DNA from: Rhodoferax sp. U2-2l
Lineage (GTDB): Bacteria > Pseudomonadota > Gammaproteobacteria > Burkholderiales > Burkholderiaceae_C
DNA: 48,969 nt
Assembly: GCF_020594515.1 (NCBI RefSeq)
Contig: NZ_JAJCTH010000025.1
Coordinates: 1 to 48,969 of the forward strand
Reading direction: 5' to 3'
Of this stretch, positions 47,656-48,969 are shown one piece after another. A model generated the notes under the pieces. That model was not told the origin of the DNA and made no database searches. It saw nothing but the letters and a program-made list of their open reading frames with translations. A program made the position numbers and the translations under genes. Numbering within the stretch: position 1 is the stretch's first letter; the number at the start of each line of letters is the position of its first letter.

Positions 47656-48264
47656 TCAGGTTTTCTCGACTTGAGAGAATTCGAGTTCGACCGGGGTGGA
47701 GCGACCAAAAATAGTGACCGCTACACGCACCTTGCTCTTGTCGTAGTTGACTTCTTCGACCGATCCGTTGAAGTCAGCAAACGGACCTTCCTTGACGCGA
47801 ACGAATTCACCCACGACAAACTCGACTTTGTGACGCGGCTTCTCGGTGCCTTCCTGCATCTGGCTGACGATCTTCATCACTTCAGCTTCCGAAATGGGCG
47901 AAGGACGTGTTTTGCCGCCACCCACAAAACCGGTCACCTTGTTGGTGTGTTTCACCAAGTGCCAGGTGTCGTCGTCCATCACCATTTCAACTAGCACATA
48001 ACCAGGGAAGAACTTGCGCTCAGTGGTTTTTTTCTGACCGTTCTTGATCTCAACCACTTCCTCCATGGGAACCAGAATGCGACCAAATTTGGACTGCATG
48101 CCCGCGCGGTTGATGCGCTCCAGAATATTGCGCTCAACGGCCTTTTCCATGCCGGAATACGCGTGAACGACGTACCACCGCAAATCCGGGTTGATCGGTG
48201 CCGCAGCCAAGGTCTGGGCTGCAGTCGGCGTGCCCGAGGAGGAGTCTGCTACCACATCGTTCAT
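47656..48264 (-). CDS. nusG: Transcription termination/antitermination protein NusG
   Basis: 202 residues starting at the ATG at 48264, which overlaps the secE stop as TAATG; starts further upstream lie inside secE. An Ala/Ser-rich extension of about 24 residues precedes the NGN domain ([20 protein letters not shown] ... [10 protein letters not shown]), and the C-terminal KOW domain reads [20 protein letters not shown]. It binds RNA polymerase and Rho or ribosomal S10. Confidence 0.96.
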   Translation of the reverse strand: MNDVVADSSSGTPTAAQTLAAAPINPDLRWYVVHAYSGMEKAVERNILERINRAGMQSKFGRILVPMEEVVEIKNGQKKTTERKFFPGYVLVEMVMDDDTWHLVKHTNKVTGFVGGGKTRPSPISEAEVMKIVSQMQEGTEKPRHKVEFVVGEFVRVKEGPFADFNGSVEEVNYDKSKVRVAVTIFGRSTPVELEFSQVEKT

Positions 48265-48647
48265 TATTTTTTCCATCCAAGAATCAGGTCGTAAAACACC
48301 CACTCAAGCGTTTTGTCTGTCAACCACAAAAAGAGCGCCATGACAAACACAAACCCGAATACATACAAAGTCATCTGAATGGCTTCACGACGTGCTGGCC
48401 AGACAACTTTTTTCATTTCGCGCACAGCGTCTTGGCCGAAAGCGGTCAACGCTTTGCCTGACTCGGAGGTCAAAAAGACAACCACAGCGATTGCCAAGCA
48501 CACCAGAAGGCCTAGCCACTGGAACAACGGGCCTTGTTTGCTTAACGCATAGTAGGCAACCAGTGACAAAATCACCATGACAGCAGTGCCAGCCAGTTTG
48601 GCCTTGTCTGCGGTGGTGTTGACGGTTTGAACTTGAGGAGTAGCCAT
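48264..48647 (-). CDS. secE: Preprotein translocase subunit SecE
   Basis: 127 residues, the long three-helix form. Membrane segments at about 18-37 ([16 protein letters not shown]), 41-60 ([20 protein letters not shown]) and 95-117 ([20 protein letters not shown]), with the conserved amphipathic helix and signature [19 protein letters not shown] before the last. It stabilises SecY in the inner membrane. It is the first gene after trpT and overlaps nusG by one base. Confidence 0.95.
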   Translation of the reverse strand: MATPQVQTVNTTADKAKLAGTAVMVILSLVAYYALSKQGPLFQWLGLLVCLAIAVVVFLTSESGKALTAFGQDAVREMKKVVWPARREAIQMTLYVFGFVFVMALFLWLTDKTLEWVFYDLILGWKK

Positions 48648-48758
48648 TGTCAGTTGATGTCGCGCTTGTTAATCAGCCGAATTGAAAAGCGCTTTCCAGA
48701 CGCGCAAGCCCGCCGTTTTCACAGCGGGCTTAGTGAACCACCTCTTGATCGAATCAGG

Positions 48759-48834
48759 TGGCAGGGGCAGTAGGAATCGAACCTACAACCTTCGGTTTTG
48801 GAGACCGACGCTCTGCCAATTGAGCTATGCCCCT
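48759..48834 (-). tRNA. tRNA-Trp (CCA)
   Basis: 76 bases with an encoded CCA end. The minus strand begins AGGGGCATAGCTCAATTGG, has the anticodon loop CTCCAAA (CCA), the T-arm GGTTCGATTCC and ends CTGCCCCTGCCA. Its place between tuf and secE is the conserved bacterial arrangement. Confidence 0.95.
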
Positions 48835-48842
48835 ACGGATAT

Positions 48843-48969
48843 TTAAGCAAGAATCTTGGCAACCACACCAGCGCCAACGGTCTTGCCGCCTTCACGGATC
48901 GCAAAGCGCAGACCTTCTTCCATGGCGATGGGGGCAATCAGCTTGACGGTGATCGACACGTTGTCACCA
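48843..48969 (-). CDS. tuf: Elongation factor Tu, 3' end only
   Basis: The last 42 codons are in the window: [20 protein letters not shown] then [20 protein letters not shown] and a final Ala before TAA. This is the C-terminal beta-barrel domain of EF-Tu, which delivers aminoacyl-tRNA to the ribosome. The gene continues beyond the window edge. It is followed by trpT with 8 bp between. Confidence 0.97.
   Translation of the reverse strand, partial: GDNVSITVKLIAPIAMEEGLRFAIREGGKTVGAGVVAKILA

Overview
The window looks like a chromosome segment from a betaproteobacterium of the order Burkholderiales, most probably the family Comamonadaceae. The right third carries the conserved order tuf-trpT-secE-nusG-rplK-rplA-rplJ-rplL-rpoB-rpoC, followed by rsmB, a DUF4390 gene and an NtrY/NtrX-like two-component pair, all on the minus strand. 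NusG has the N-terminal extension common in this group. The genus cannot be fixed from sequence reading alone; a Rhodoferax/Polaromonas-like organism is a guess.

From about 1 to 31.37 kb the window is an accessory region that ends at the 3' end of a tRNA-Phe gene (31371-31446), the usual target of the P4-type integrase encoded beside it (29823-31154). It is probably a genomic island whose far end lies outside the window. From left to right it holds: (1) the end of an MmcB-like gene and an alpha/beta-hydrolase gene on the plus strand; (2) a minus-strand operon of a RecB-like nuclease/SF1 helicase of the TM0106 type, an HNH endonuclease and a WYL regulator; (3) a Wadjet-type SMC plasmid/phage defence operon, jetABCD, led by a BrxR/CapW-like WYL repressor; (4) a scarred junction with two gene fragments; (5) a four-gene operon of UPF1-like helicase, unknown protein, phospholipase-D-like protein and a CARF-sigma54 activator; (6) an XRE regulator with a striking double-palindrome operator; (7) a four-gene recombinase operon in which every junction is a 4-bp ATGA overlap (P4-type integrase, KfrA-like protein, small protein, second tyrosine recombinase); (8) an IS630-like DNA-binding-only protein and the tRNA-proximal integrase.

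The part most worth attention is (5). Its last gene encodes an RtcR-like enhancer-binding protein with an N-terminal CARF-like sensor and an intact GAFTGA loop. A near-consensus -24/-12 promoter with exact GG-N10-GC spacing (23083-23099) lies 48 bp before the first gene, with candidate inverted enhancer sites about 100-140 bp further up. The operon therefore appears to be switched on by its own ligand-sensing activator. Its boundaries can be read from the sequence: two half-genes on either side (N-terminal half ending at 23271, C-terminal half starting at 15980) join in frame into one plausible small protein, which suggests that about 7.29 kb was inserted into that gene. The helicase plus PLD pair resembles the Mokosh theme, but the regulator and the unknown 406-residue protein make it look like a distinct, inducible system.

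The right part (31.5-49 kb) is ordinary core genome: transcription and translation genes in the expected order, with visible terminators and an L10-type leader. Starts were chosen by overlaps and Shine-Dalgarno sites where these could be seen.
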